From Faecalibacterium sp. I4-1-79 (GTDB lineage Bacteria > Bacillota > Clostridia > Oscillospirales > Ruminococcaceae), in NCBI RefSeq assembly GCF_023347235.1, contig NZ_CP094467.1:1364001-1428000 (forward strand): a stretch of DNA of 64,000 nucleotides. Direction: 5' to 3'. The position numbers and the translations under genes were made by a program. This document shows positions 50,487-59,713 of the stretch, piece by piece (position 1 is the first letter of the stretch; each line of letters starts with the position of its first letter). The notes beneath the pieces are model-generated. The model was not told where the DNA came from. It searched no databases and was given only the letters and a program-made list of their open reading frames with translations.

Positions 50487-53400
50487 TTACACCTCCAATT
50501 CTTTTGTCTTTTCCCGTGGCGGTATTTGTTTGCTCTGCTCCTTTTTCGCAGCATCCAGCTGTGCCCGGATGGAAGGCTTTTTCGGTTTGTCCGTGCGGGA
50601 CTTTTTTGCTTTCGGTGCCTTTTCCTCGGCTTTGACTGCGGCGGCAAGGTCTGTCAGAGAAATTTGTTCTCCGGCTTTTGCTTTTGCCTCCAATTCGCCC
50701 AGAGATGGTGCATTGTTCAACACACCATCAATCATATTTTCGTTTTGTTCGGTGGAAAGTTCTGCGGTGCGCAGCGGTTTTTCCCGCAAGAACTCTGGCA
50801 CCTGCTGGAAGCCCACACTGTCGCAGTAGTGGGCGGTGTCCTGCCCATTCTGGTGCAGCACCACCACATCCGAAACAGACAGCGAGTGTCCCTTGAAATC
50901 TGCCGGATAGTCCACATTGAATGTGCGGTAGATGTCCTCCAATGTGGTGCCAGCAGCCAGCGGCGCGGCGTATACTTCCGTATAGTTGGCCTTGTCCACG
51001 GTCAGTCCTGCGGCTTGCAGGTGGTCGTAAGGCTCAAAACGGTAATCGCGGGTGGAATCTTCATTGCGCAGCTGGTAGATGGAAAAGCTGTCCTGCTGCG
51101 GTGCTTCAAAGCCTGCCGCTGCGTATTCCTCTACGGTCATTCTGGCAGCAGCCGCTTCCTGCGCGATCTCGGCCTGCACCTGTGCCTTGTAATCCTGCAA
51201 GCTCTGGTCGAAGTCGGATAGCTTGGGCGGTTCCGGCAAGTTGTATTGGCCTTGGTTGAGCATCGAGCGGCAGTCCTGCACATAGGCCACAACAGTGTTG
51301 TAATAGGCCGTTTGTTCCGGCGAAATGTTCTGTCCCTCCCGCAAAGCGGCGGTGGCTGCCTGCTCCATGGCCGAAAGATTGCAATGTTGTTTGAGGTACG
51401 GGATAAACTCGGTCAGCACCATTTCCCGCTCTGCCTTGTCTTGTTCCCACGCTTCCGGGCCTTTGTTGTGCAGAACAAAATTTTTCCAGTTCTCGTCCTT
51501 GGCATAGTATTCGTGGTAGTTCTGGATATGCTGAACCAAAGAACCCTCTCCGTCACCAAAATCCTGCCGTCCCTCGTAGTTGTCGGGTTGGCCGTTCAGG
51601 GTAAAATCAATACGGAATGCGGTCTTGTCGTACCAGCCGCCCGTGTAGCCGTCCTTTTCCCGGTCCGTGTGCTGGGCGGTGTCCAGTTCTTCAAAGACGC
51701 GGTTTGCCACGGACAGCGGCATGATTTCGCCGTCCTGCAGCTTGTCACTTTCGCTCCAAAGAATTGTGACCGTAGGTTCTGCGGCGGGGTCTGGAATTTT
51801 AACGGGTGCGGGAATTTCGTTGGCCTTTTCTGCTGCATCTTGGAATGCCGCCAGCTTGTCGCCCAACAGGACTTCCGACACTGCGGCTGTCTGCCCCAAC
51901 AGATTAAGCGCTTCCTGCCCGGCATCCGGCAGGGTCAGACCGGGCGCGTCCAACTGCCCGCCGTCCAGAGCTTTATTGTCCGGGTCGTACAGGGTGTAGT
52001 CATAGCCGGAATCACAGGTCTGGATGAACAGGATACTGCCGTTATCCAATGCAAATGCGGCCTCCTGTGCAGCGGAAAGGTCTGCTTCCCGCTGCTGGCG
52101 CAGTTCTGCCAGATGTTCGTCCAGCGCAGAGATCAGCTCATGGGCCGCGCTGCGGATAATTTCCAGAGAGGCTTTCAGTTCGGCCAGTTCCCGGCCGGAA
52201 CTCCACCCGGCCACATATCCAAAGGAATACTCGGACGTGTCCAGCCCGTAATGCTGGCAGACGGCATAGGCCACGCTTTCGGCCTGCACCTCGCGGGTGC
52301 GGCTGTCCGGGCGGTTGGCCTGTTCCGGGTCGTCTGGGTCGATGGCGTGCAACTTAGCATGGGCAATCTCATGGATGGCTGTCTTGATGGTTTGCAGCTG
52401 GCTCATGCCCTCTTGGATGGCAATGCGGTTGTCGAGCAGATGAAAGTAGCCGTGCGCCCCGCCCTCGATGTCCTCAAACCCGATGGGCACCGGAGATGAC
52501 TGCTCCAACGCCTTGAAAAAATCTTGGTAGTCCTGCACACTGCCGGACAGTTCATTCACGGCAATGGTCGGCAGAGGTTCGCCCTCGGTCTGGCTGACAT
52601 CGAACACGGACACCACCTTGAAAGCCGGAATCTGCACCGTCTTTTCTTCCGTCAGTGGCTTGCCGTCCTTGTCCAGAATCGGCTTGCCCTGTTCGTCCAG
52701 CTTTTCCATCTTCTGCTTCACCTTATACGGCGCAGGGGCAAGGATTTTGATGCCTTTTTCGCCTTTCTTCACGGTGCGGTGGAACGTGTCTTTCCACTTG
52801 TTGAAGCCGGCCACCAGCTGCCCGCCCTGCATGGCGATCAGCAAGGTGTTGTTGAAGCTGTAATTGTGGAATTTTGCCATCGTGGTGAGGTAGGCTTTGT
52901 AGCGGTCGCTGTCGAACAACTGCTGAATGCCTGTTTCCAGCCGGTCCGTGATTTCTTTCATGCGTTCTGCGCTGTCCTTGCCGTTCAGGATGATGGGGAT
53001 AACTTTCTGCGGTTCCGTTTCAGGCTGAACAGGCGGCGGGATGTTGGCCGCATCCCGCAGAACTTCCGGCGCGGGAAAGGACAGCACCCGGTATTCCTCC
53101 GGCACGGGCTGGCCCTCGTGGACTTTCTGCCACGCGTCCCCGCTTTTGACAAGGTAGCCGTACTGGGTGAACGCACCCTGTTCCTGCTGAGCCACATACC
53201 GGCCAAACTGTGCCGTGTCGATGCCGCCTTTCCATTCTTCCGGCATATCCACCATGCCGGAGCGATTCAGGTAGTAATCTCCTAGCTGGGCAGGCCCGTG
53301 CACATCCGGCAGATGCACATAGTAGTCCACGTTTTCGGGAAAGTCGGTGATTCTCCCGATGCTGAAAAGCTCACTCTGCGGAGCTTGCAAGGCGGCGTTC

Positions 53401-53678
53401 AGTTCTGCGCGTTCCCCGGTAGAGAGTGTTTCCAGTCGTGATGCCAGAAAGTTCAGTTCGTCCACATTGGATGCCAGCACCATGTTGTAGGGGATGGCAA
53501 AACGCTTTTCTTCCTCGGCAAAATAGCCGGAAATGAAAAGGCCCTGCGGGTTATCGGACGAAATGTCGATTTGCCGCAGAGCCGCTTGTACCTGTTCGGT
53601 TGTGGTGGGAAGGTCCAGCCAGACACCATCCCTGCTTTGCTGCCGATTTTGCAGCTGGATGGAAAATAATTCGCTCAT
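50487..53678 (-). CDS. LtrC-like protein: ArdA-like N-terminus plus ArdC-type zinc metallopeptidase domain
   Basis: 1063 residues. About 15-100 (GVWLDLPTTTEQVQAALRQI, then FISGYFAEEEKRFAIPYN, then ELNFLASRLETLS) resembles ArdA anti-restriction proteins. About 230-330 is the ArdC/LtrC ssDNA-binding domain (LFDSDRYKAYLTTMAKFHNY, then FNKWKDTFHRTVKKGEKGI). Near 430 is a zinc site HEIAHAKLH. The rest contains linker domains common in these proteins. ArdA mimics DNA and blocks type I enzymes; ArdC protects incoming single-stranded DNA. Here both could shield the ICE during entry into restriction-rich hosts. The ArdA-like part is inferred by eye. Confidence 0.82.
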   Translation of the reverse strand: MSELFSIQLQNRQQSRDGVWLDLPTTTEQVQAALRQIDISSDNPQGLFISGYFAEEEKRFAIPYNMVLASNVDELNFLASRLETLSTGERAELNAALQAPQSELFSIGRITDFPENVDYYVHLPDVHGPAQLGDYYLNRSGMVDMPEEWKGGIDTAQFGRYVAQQEQGAFTQYGYLVKSGDAWQKVHEGQPVPEEYRVLSFPAPEVLRDAANIPPPVQPETEPQKVIPIILNGKDSAERMKEITDRLETGIQQLFDSDRYKAYLTTMAKFHNYSFNNTLLIAMQGGQLVAGFNKWKDTFHRTVKKGEKGIKILAPAPYKVKQKMEKLDEQGKPILDKDGKPLTEEKTVQIPAFKVVSVFDVSQTEGEPLPTIAVNELSGSVQDYQDFFKALEQSSPVPIGFEDIEGGAHGYFHLLDNRIAIQEGMSQLQTIKTAIHEIAHAKLHAIDPDDPEQANRPDSRTREVQAESVAYAVCQHYGLDTSEYSFGYVAGWSSGRELAELKASLEIIRSAAHELISALDEHLAELRQQREADLSAAQEAAFALDNGSILFIQTCDSGYDYTLYDPDNKALDGGQLDAPGLTLPDAGQEALNLLGQTAAVSEVLLGDKLAAFQDAAEKANEIPAPVKIPDPAAEPTVTILWSESDKLQDGEIMPLSVANRVFEELDTAQHTDREKDGYTGGWYDKTAFRIDFTLNGQPDNYEGRQDFGDGEGSLVQHIQNYHEYYAKDENWKNFVLHNKGPEAWEQDKAEREMVLTEFIPYLKQHCNLSAMEQAATAALREGQNISPEQTAYYNTVVAYVQDCRSMLNQGQYNLPEPPKLSDFDQSLQDYKAQVQAEIAQEAAAARMTVEEYAAAGFEAPQQDSFSIYQLRNEDSTRDYRFEPYDHLQAAGLTVDKANYTEVYAAPLAAGTTLEDIYRTFNVDYPADFKGHSLSVSDVVVLHQNGQDTAHYCDSVGFQQVPEFLREKPLRTAELSTEQNENMIDGVLNNAPSLGELEAKAKAGEQISLTDLAAAVKAEEKAPKAKKSRTDKPKKPSIRAQLDAAKKEQSKQIPPREKTKELEV

Positions 53679-53719
53679 TTGGTCACACTCCTTTTTTTGC
53701 TATCCTACGGATAGAGAGA

Positions 53720-53762
53720 GCCGGTTATGGCAAAATGAATGCTTCACCTTACCATAACCGGC
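53720..53762. repeat. Hairpin between topB and the LtrC-like gene
   Basis: GCCGGTTATGG (53720-53730) pairs with CCATAACCGGC (53752-53762) in the 99-bp gap. There is no U-run; it may stabilise mRNA ends or attenuate. Confidence 0.5.
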
Positions 53763-53777
53763 CCTCGTATTTTTGCC

Positions 53778-55856
53778 TTACTCTTTGCGCTCTACCCGGT
53801 AATTGACGTACTTGTCTCCCGTATCTGCCAGAAGCACCGTTGCATCATAGGTTTTGCCTGTTTTCTCGGAGTAGAGGCCCTTGACCTTTGCCTTACCGTT
53901 TTTGAGCAGAGCAGCGGCAATCTTCGGTGTGAACGCCTTTTTGCGCTGCTCAAAGAAGCGGTCATTCTTCCACATCACGAACTGACAGCTACGATTCCCG
54001 CAGTAGAAGTTTTTCTTGCCCTCATAGACGTTTTCACTGCACCGGGGACACTTGCCGATAATAACCCGTTCCGACTGGAACAGGTTTTGCTTATCTGCAC
54101 TGATACAAGAATAGGTCTTGACCAGCTGGCGCACCTGCGCTTCAATTTCGGCCATGAACTCGTCCGCGTCTGCATTGCCCTTGGCAATCTCGGTCAGGCG
54201 ATTTTCCCATTCGGCGGTCAGGACGGGAGAGGTCAGGCTTTCCGGCAGAACCACCGCCAGATTGATGCCGTCCTTGGTGGGGACAAGCTGTTTGCCCTTG
54301 CGCTGCACAAAGCCCATTTGCACCAGCTTTTCCAGAATCGCCGCACGGGTGGCCGGAGTACCCAGCCCCTTGCGTTCCGCTTCCTCCGGCATATCCTCGG
54401 CCCCGGCCCGCTCCATTGCTGACAGGAGCGTATCTTCGGTGTAGGCTTTCGGCGGGGATGTGAAGTGTTCCGATACGGTAGAAGTTACGCGGAAACTCTG
54501 CCCCTCGGCCAGTTCCGGCAGGGTGTTCAGGGCTTCCGTTTCTTCTTCGCCGTCTGCTTTCATGGTGGAGCGGAACCGTTGGTCGATCTCTTTCCATCCG
54601 GGGACAAGCACCGTTTTTCCCTTGGCGGTGAACTCGTTCCCTGCACAGGAGAACACGGCGGTCACTGTTTCGTACTCGTGGGGTGCGGCCACCGCACAGA
54701 GCAGTTTGGAGCAGACAAGGTTCATCAGCTTGCACTCACTTTCCGCAAGGCCGGTGAAGCCCTGTTTTACAAATTCGGCCGTGGGAAGGATGGCGTGGTG
54801 GTCCGATACCTTTTTGCTGTTCAGAATCCGGCCCACTTCCGGGGTCAAGTCAAGCTCTTGGGCAAAGGGCAGCAGCTCCAGCAGGTCAAACACAAGATGT
54901 TGTGCTGTCTGGCCCATGTCCTCGGTCAGATATTGGCTGTCCGTGCGGGGATAGGTCAGCAGTCTCTTCTCGTAAAGTTGCTGGGCATAATCAAGGGTCT
55001 GCTTTGCCGTAAATCCGAACAGGCGGTTTGCCTCCCGCTGCAAGGTGGTCAGGTCATAGGGCTTGGGCGGCTGTTCTGTCTTTTTCTCCCGTTTGACAGA
55101 AGTACAAACGGGAGTTGTGCCTGTGCATTTTTCTTTGAGAGAATTTGCGGTTTCTGCATCCGAAATGCGCCCACTGTCTGCTTTCAAGCTGCCGGACTGG
55201 ATGCCGACTGTGTAATACTTTTCTTTTTGGAAGCGCAGAATTTTTGCATCCCGGTCCACCAGCATTTTCAGTGTCGGGGTCTGCACCCGGCCTACCGTCA
55301 GGGTTTTGTGATACAGCACCGAAAACAGCCGTGTTGCATTGATGCCCACCAGCCAATCCGCCTTTGCACGGCAGAGGGCCGATTGATACAGAGCATCATA
55401 ATCCGAATCCGGGCGCAGGTTTGCAAAGCCCTCCCGGATGGCTGCATCCTCCATGCTGGAAATCCAGAGCCGCTTTACGGGTTTCGTGCAGCCGGCCATT
55501 TGGTAGACGAAACGGAAAATCAGTTCTCCCTCCCGGCCTGCGTCGGTTGCGGCGGTCACACTGTCCACATCCGGGCGGTTGAGCAGGGCACGCAGAACTT
55601 CAAACTGCGGTTTCTTTTCGTCCGGGACAATGAACTGCCACGGCTGGGGCAGGATGGGCAAATCTTCATACTTCCACTTGCAGTATTTTTCATCGTACTG
55701 GCCCGCCTCGGCAAAGGACACCAGATGCCCGATGCACCAGCTGACCAGATACCCGCCGCCCTGCCAGTAGCCGTTTTGCTTTTCAGTGGCCCCGATCACG
55801 GCGGCGATGCTGCGGGCTACACTGGGCTTTTCGGCAATTACCAGCTGAACGCTCAT
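53778..55856 (-). CDS. topB: DNA topoisomerase III (type IA), ICE-encoded
   Basis: 692 residues. Toprim: LVIAEKPSVARSIA at the start and TDAGREGELIF near 103. The catalytic tyrosine lies in LLTYPRTDSQYL near 302. C-terminal zinc element: CPRCSENVYEGKKNFYC, then CQFVMWK and a basic tail. Type IA enzymes on conjugative elements resolve single-stranded or catenated DNA in transfer and replication, and are present in nearly all Tn1549-like elements. The start ATG 55856 overlaps the end of the DUF4366 gene by four bases. Confidence 0.95.
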   Translation of the reverse strand: MSVQLVIAEKPSVARSIAAVIGATEKQNGYWQGGGYLVSWCIGHLVSFAEAGQYDEKYCKWKYEDLPILPQPWQFIVPDEKKPQFEVLRALLNRPDVDSVTAATDAGREGELIFRFVYQMAGCTKPVKRLWISSMEDAAIREGFANLRPDSDYDALYQSALCRAKADWLVGINATRLFSVLYHKTLTVGRVQTPTLKMLVDRDAKILRFQKEKYYTVGIQSGSLKADSGRISDAETANSLKEKCTGTTPVCTSVKREKKTEQPPKPYDLTTLQREANRLFGFTAKQTLDYAQQLYEKRLLTYPRTDSQYLTEDMGQTAQHLVFDLLELLPFAQELDLTPEVGRILNSKKVSDHHAILPTAEFVKQGFTGLAESECKLMNLVCSKLLCAVAAPHEYETVTAVFSCAGNEFTAKGKTVLVPGWKEIDQRFRSTMKADGEEETEALNTLPELAEGQSFRVTSTVSEHFTSPPKAYTEDTLLSAMERAGAEDMPEEAERKGLGTPATRAAILEKLVQMGFVQRKGKQLVPTKDGINLAVVLPESLTSPVLTAEWENRLTEIAKGNADADEFMAEIEAQVRQLVKTYSCISADKQNLFQSERVIIGKCPRCSENVYEGKKNFYCGNRSCQFVMWKNDRFFEQRKKAFTPKIAAALLKNGKAKVKGLYSEKTGKTYDATVLLADTGDKYVNYRVERKE

Positions 55857-56584
55857 GTTTCGTCCTCCTGTCCATCCTCCGAATGAATCTCGATTTCAGC
55901 AGGTTCCTCGTCTGCATCCTCGTCCTCGCCAAAATCGTATTCGTCCAGATCATCGTGCCCGGTGGTATCGGCCTTGGGCTTGCGGAACTTGAAATAATAG
56001 AGTGCTGCACCGCCGCCCGATAGAGCCAGCACCAGCAAGATAATCAGACTGCCCATGTTGGACTTCGACTTTTCCTCTGGCGTTTCAGTGTCAGTTTTCA
56101 CCGCTTCCGGGGCCGTGCAGTTGCGCAGGCTCTTTTCACACAAGGGGCAGTTTTCGTTGACGTTTCCGGCCTCACATTTCACCGTGCAGGTGCAGACCTC
56201 GGCGGTCTGCGGTTCTTCATCCAGCAGGGCCAGCAAGTCGGCATCGTCCACTTGGTTCAGGAAGTGAACGGACGTTTCCTTGTCCTCGTTGGCGCGGTCA
56301 ATCAGAATGTAAAAATAATTCCCGGCTTTGGTGGTCACGGTGATAAGCTGCTTGTCGCCGTAGAAATCGTCCACCAGTGTTGCGTTGCCTTTGGGTGTGA
56401 TGGGCACACCCTCCGGCTCCATGCCGTCCGTAGTGGGTTCTTCTTCGATAATCTCCGGCAGAGGTTCCGGGGCAGGGTCAGTACCGCTTGCGAAAGCGGG
56501 CATGGAAAAGGAGCAGAGGCAGAGCAGGATAGCCAGCAGTCCGGCAGCGAAACGGTTCCAGTTGTCAGGTTTCATCGGCGGCAT
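55853..56584 (-). CDS. DUF4366 secreted/membrane-anchored ICE protein
   Basis: 243 residues. Signal sequence about 12-33 (FAAGLLAILLCLCSFSMPAFA), then an extracellular domain with ATLVDDFYGDKQLITVTTKA, FYILIDRANEDKETSVHFLN and a cysteine group (CTCTVKC..NCPLC), then one membrane helix near 185-207 (NMGSLIILLVLALSGGGAAL) and an acidic cytosolic tail (DLDEYDFGEDEDADEEPAE). It is a standard part of the Tn1549-type transfer module, between topB and the DUF4315 gene; the role is probably at the cell surface. It overlaps both neighbours. Confidence 0.85.
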   Translation of the reverse strand: MPPMKPDNWNRFAAGLLAILLCLCSFSMPAFASGTDPAPEPLPEIIEEEPTTDGMEPEGVPITPKGNATLVDDFYGDKQLITVTTKAGNYFYILIDRANEDKETSVHFLNQVDDADLLALLDEEPQTAEVCTCTVKCEAGNVNENCPLCEKSLRNCTAPEAVKTDTETPEEKSKSNMGSLIILLVLALSGGGAALYYFKFRKPKADTTGHDDLDEYDFGEDEDADEEPAEIEIHSEDGQEDET

Positions 56585-56816
56585 CCTCCTGTTTGTGGTA
56601 CGGGGTGACGGTAGGAGCGGCGTTCAGCGCACCGCTGCGCAGGAAGGCCGCAAACTCGTCCGGCTTCATATTCATGCTGCGCACCAACTGAATGATCTGC
56701 AAATTTTCCTGTTCGGTCTTTTCAGCTTCCAGTTCTTTCAACTGCTGATGGTATTCGCTGATTTTTTCTTTGAGCCGTTCAATGTCGCGCTCAATGCGGG
56801 AAAGTCTTTTTGCCAT
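56565..56816 (-). CDS. DUF4315 small coiled-coil ICE protein
   Basis: 83 residues: MAKRLSRIERDIERLKEKIS, then QLKELEAEKTEQENLQIIQL and VRSMNMKPDEFAAFL. A charged coiled coil followed by a short globular end is the DUF4315 pattern. It lies between the NlpC/P60 gene and DUF4366, as in other Tn1549-like modules, and overlaps DUF4366 by 20 bp. Likely a cytosolic assembly factor; no direct evidence. Confidence 0.85.
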   Translation of the reverse strand: MAKRLSRIERDIERLKEKISEYHQQLKELEAEKTEQENLQIIQLVRSMNMKPDEFAAFLRSGALNAAPTVTPYHKQEDAADET

Positions 56817-56834
56817 ACAAAATCCTTTCTGGCG

Positions 56835-58304
56835 TCACGGTAAACGCCCATAGCTGTAAAAATGTTCTTGCCAATATTTCGAGTTGAGGTTTGTGTAAGA
56901 GATCGGGTCGCCGCAGTGCAGCATGATGGAATTGCCCACATAGATACCGCAATGGCTCACGCCGGGGGTATCGTAGGTTCCCTTGAAAAACACAAGGTCG
57001 CCCGGTTTGACCTGCGCCGTCGAAACAGGAGTACAGAGGTTGTAAAGGCCCTGTGCGGTCTGGCGGCCCACATTCCAGCCGGAGTGATTCAGCACCCACG
57101 AAATGTAGCCGCTGCAATCAAAGCTGGTGCTGGGCGAACTGCCGCCCCACACATACGGGTAGCCGATGTACTTGGTGGCTTCCTCCATCATGGCGGCAAA
57201 CTTATCATCTTTGAGGGCTTCCGGGGGAATGTCGTAATAGGTGGGCTGCTTGATGGTGGACGCATTGGGGTACTGTGCCTGCCCGAACAAATCCGGCCGG
57301 TTGCCCAGCGTGCGCATATAGAGCGAATAAGCACTGAGTTGTTCTTCGGTCAGCACTTCCACGGGCAAATGGGACAAATCCTTGTTTTTCAACTTGACCG
57401 TGCAGATGTAGTATTCATACGGTTCTTGGTAGGTGATAACTTGCGGCACACCATACGGGCCAATAATGACCATCATTTTTGTACGGTAGCGTATCTGCAT
57501 GGTCACGGTCTCGGTCAGGATGTATTGCTTTTCAAAGAGCATTTCAAGTTCGCCCTGCACCTCGGCCAGTGTGAACACGCCGTCATGCAGCGCGGACAAA
57601 ATCGAGATCAGCACATAGGGGTCATGCTCGATTTCATCCAGATAAAAATGATACTCGTCATAGTTGTGGGTGGCCTCGTAGGTGTCGAGATACCGTTGCA
57701 GCTTTTGTTCCAGCTTGGCATAAGCCTTCTCTGCACCCAGCATATCCTTGTCCTTGGAAAAATAAGAAGATGCCGTCACGCCGGTTCCAGCGGTGCCCGC
57801 CATCACGGTGCAGGACTGCAAACCCGTTATCAAGAGCAGAGCCAGCAGACCGAACACCGCCACGATCAGAATGGTTTTCCAGTTCCGGGCCGCAAATTCG
57901 GCTACCCGTTCGCCGCCCTCGGCCGCCAGCTTCGTTACCCGGAAACCGTTCTCTGCGGTGGCGGCTGCACCCTGCGCGGCGGCTTGTCCGGCCTGCCGTG
58001 CAGCTTTGGCATACTGCTGTTTGATACGCCGTTTCTGCCACATCCGGGAAATGGGGTTGCTGGCCGCCTGTGCAATTTGCGGATTGTCCCGCAAGGATTT
58101 CTGGTAAAAGTATTCTGCATTGGCAGACATGAGCTGACGCTCTGCCTTTTCCACGGCCTTGTAGGGCTTCATCTTGTGGTGCCGGATGCCGCTGCGGATG
58201 GCTTTGGCGGTCTGACGCTCCACCAGTTCTTCACCTTTGTGGCCACCCTCCACGCCCACATTTTCGTGTTCGACCTCGTGGATTTTTCCGTGAGCGAACA
58301 GCAA
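56835..58304 (-). CDS. NlpC/P60 cell-wall hydrolase part of the CD1108-type transfer protein (downstream fragment)
   Basis: About 489 residues as an open frame, but a continuation of the fragment at 58365-58820, separated only by an in-frame TAG. Visible parts: a soluble helical front (AHGKIHEVEHENVGVEGG, LKPYKA..EKAERQL), a membrane helix about 142-163 (ILIVAVFGLLALLLITGLQS), a middle domain with YLDEIEHDPYVLISILSALH (lysozyme-like region of CD1108 proteins) and a C-terminal NlpC/P60 peptidase: YPYVWGGSSPSTSFDCSGYI with the catalytic Cys and SHCGIYVG with the His. It opens peptidoglycan for the conjugation channel. The first codon given (TTG 58304) has no ribosome site. Confidence 0.85.
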   Translation of the reverse strand: MLFAHGKIHEVEHENVGVEGGHKGEELVERQTAKAIRSGIRHHKMKPYKAVEKAERQLMSANAEYFYQKSLRDNPQIAQAASNPISRMWQKRRIKQQYAKAARQAGQAAAQGAAATAENGFRVTKLAAEGGERVAEFAARNWKTILIVAVFGLLALLLITGLQSCTVMAGTAGTGVTASSYFSKDKDMLGAEKAYAKLEQKLQRYLDTYEATHNYDEYHFYLDEIEHDPYVLISILSALHDGVFTLAEVQGELEMLFEKQYILTETVTMQIRYRTKMMVIIGPYGVPQVITYQEPYEYYICTVKLKNKDLSHLPVEVLTEEQLSAYSLYMRTLGNRPDLFGQAQYPNASTIKQPTYYDIPPEALKDDKFAAMMEEATKYIGYPYVWGGSSPSTSFDCSGYISWVLNHSGWNVGRQTAQGLYNLCTPVSTAQVKPGDLVFFKGTYDTPGVSHCGIYVGNSIMLHCGDPISYTNLNSKYWQEHFYSYGRLP

Positions 58305-58364
58305 TGCTTCCGACAGCGGCCGACTGGCCGGGTTTGGTTTCAGGCTGGGTGGGCCTTTGTCCTG

Positions 58365-58820
58365 CTACTCAAAACGCAAGGTGGATTTTGCCTTGCCGCT
58401 GGCTGCATCATAGACTTTTTCTTTGACCGGGACACGCTTTTTCGGCAAAGCGGCGCGGGCTGCATCCAGTTTGTCGGCTTTCGCTCCCGCCTTTTGGATA
58501 TACGGCTGCAACGCCGGGTCTGCCCGTTCTTCCTCGGTCAATTCCAAACGGGCAGCGGAACGGTGCAGGCCATCTTCGCTTTCGGCGGTGGCTGCGGTTT
58601 CTGCGGCTTTTTTCGCTTTCTTTTTATTTTTATGACCGTCCTTGATGTCCTCGGCCCGTTCCAGAATTTTTTCGGCCTTGCCCTCGGCATCCGTAGAATA
58701 ATCCTGTTCCGCCTCCCGGCTGGAAACGTTCTCCACAGTGCCGTCCGCCTGATTTTCCACCACCAGACCGTCACGGGTCATGGTCTGGGTGACTTTGGCT
58801 TTTGCCTGCAATTCTTTCAA
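58365..58820 (-). CDS. N-terminal fragment of the CD1108-type transfer protein, cut by an in-frame TAG
   Basis: 151 residues: charged, probably disordered or coiled (KVTQTMTRDGLVVENQADGT, REAEQDYSTDAEGKAEKIL, basic KNKKKAKKAAE). It ends KAKSTLRFE at TAG 58365-58367; the same frame continues QDKGPPSLKPNP into the NlpC/P60 part, as in intact relatives (about 661 residues in total). The TTG start at 58820 overlaps the methylase stop (TTGA), with GGGAGGTG inside the methylase end as ribosome site. One base change would restore the gene. It could be inactive, or read through. Confidence 0.8.
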   Translation of the reverse strand: MKELQAKAKVTQTMTRDGLVVENQADGTVENVSSREAEQDYSTDAEGKAEKILERAEDIKDGHKNKKKAKKAAETAATAESEDGLHRSAARLELTEEERADPALQPYIQKAGAKADKLDAARAALPKKRVPVKEKVYDAASGKAKSTLRFE

Positions 58821-59713
58821 AGTTCTTCACCTCCCATCGGACAGCGGCCCGTTTCAATGTCAGCAATGTATTTGAGAATCGGGAATACCTGCGGCGGCGA
58901 AACTGCATTGCCCAGTGTTTTCATCCGCTTGCTGCGGTTCGGCACATCTTCGGTCAGGCGCGGGATGTCGGCGGGTTCTTCGGCCCAAAGGGAATGTCCG
59001 TCCATTTGCGCGGGAAACCCATCAGCCACTCTACCCAGTCCGGGTTGAGGTAGGGCTTTTCCAGTGTGGTGGGGGTCATCCGGTAGACCACATGAGAGAG
59101 CCGCGCCGTCCATGCTTTGCCATCCTTGTTCATCTTGCGATAGCTGCCATTCGCAGAGATTTGGATGTCCAGCCCCTTGCCCACATCCCCGGTGTCGCTG
59201 GCAAGGGGTGTGGGAAGCAGCGGAGCCGATGATGAATACCCGTTTCCGTTCGTGCCACGCGCCAACGGCAGCAGCAGGTAATACGAAAACCCGAACATCG
59301 TAACCTGCCTGCTCCAAGTCAATGAGCGTTTTGTCGAGCCCCATACGGAGGAAGCCAGCAACATTTTCTCCAAGCACCCAACGGGGCTGCAATTCCCGGA
59401 TGACCCGCAGCATTTCGGGCCAGAGGTAGCGTTCATCGTGGAAGCCGCGCTGCCGCCCTGCGGTGGAGAACGGCTGGCACGGGAAACCACCTGAAATGAG
59501 GGTGATGGTGTGAAGTCCTGTTTTTTCAAAGAAAGCCTCCTTTGTTACGGTGGTGATGTCCTGAAAGCGGGGCACCTCCGGCCAGTGGCTTGCCAGCACA
59601 GCGGCAGGAAACGCTGCCCACTCGCATTGACAGACAGAGGTAAACCCCGCTGCTTCTGCGGCAAGGTCAATGCCGCCGATGCCGGAAAACAAGCTGAAAT
59701 GCGTTAAGTTCAT
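58817..59713 (-). CDS. C5-cytosine DNA methyltransferase (Dcm type), ICE-encoded
   Basis: 298 residues. Motifs: LFSGIGGIDLAAEAAGF (motif I), GGFPCQPFSTAGR with catalytic Cys 79 (motif IV), VLGENVAGFL (motif VI), ERKRVFIIGSA (motif VIII) and GNAVSPPQVFPILKYI (motif X). The target-recognition region between VIII and X is short. No matching endonuclease is present, so it is an orphan that could protect the ICE from restriction. It overlaps virB4 and the CD1108-type gene by four bases each, which makes it an integral member of the transfer operon. Confidence 0.94.
   Translation of the reverse strand: MNLTHFSLFSGIGGIDLAAEAAGFTSVCQCEWAAFPAAVLASHWPEVPRFQDITTVTKEAFFEKTGLHTITLISGGFPCQPFSTAGRQRGFHDERYLWPEMLRVIRELQPRWVLGENVAGFLRMGLDKTLIDLEQAGYDVRVFVLPAAAVGAWHERKRVFIIGSAASHTPCQRHRGCGQGAGHPNLCEWQLSQDEQGWQSMDGAALSCGLPDDPHHTGKALPQPGLGRVADGFPAQMDGHSLWAEEPADIPRLTEDVPNRSKRMKTLGNAVSPPQVFPILKYIADIETGRCPMGGEEL

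Noticed and set aside
56862-59048. 728-codon plus-strand frame over the CD1108-type gene and methylase.
   Set aside because: Antisense of three recognisable ICE genes; no motif and no start signal.
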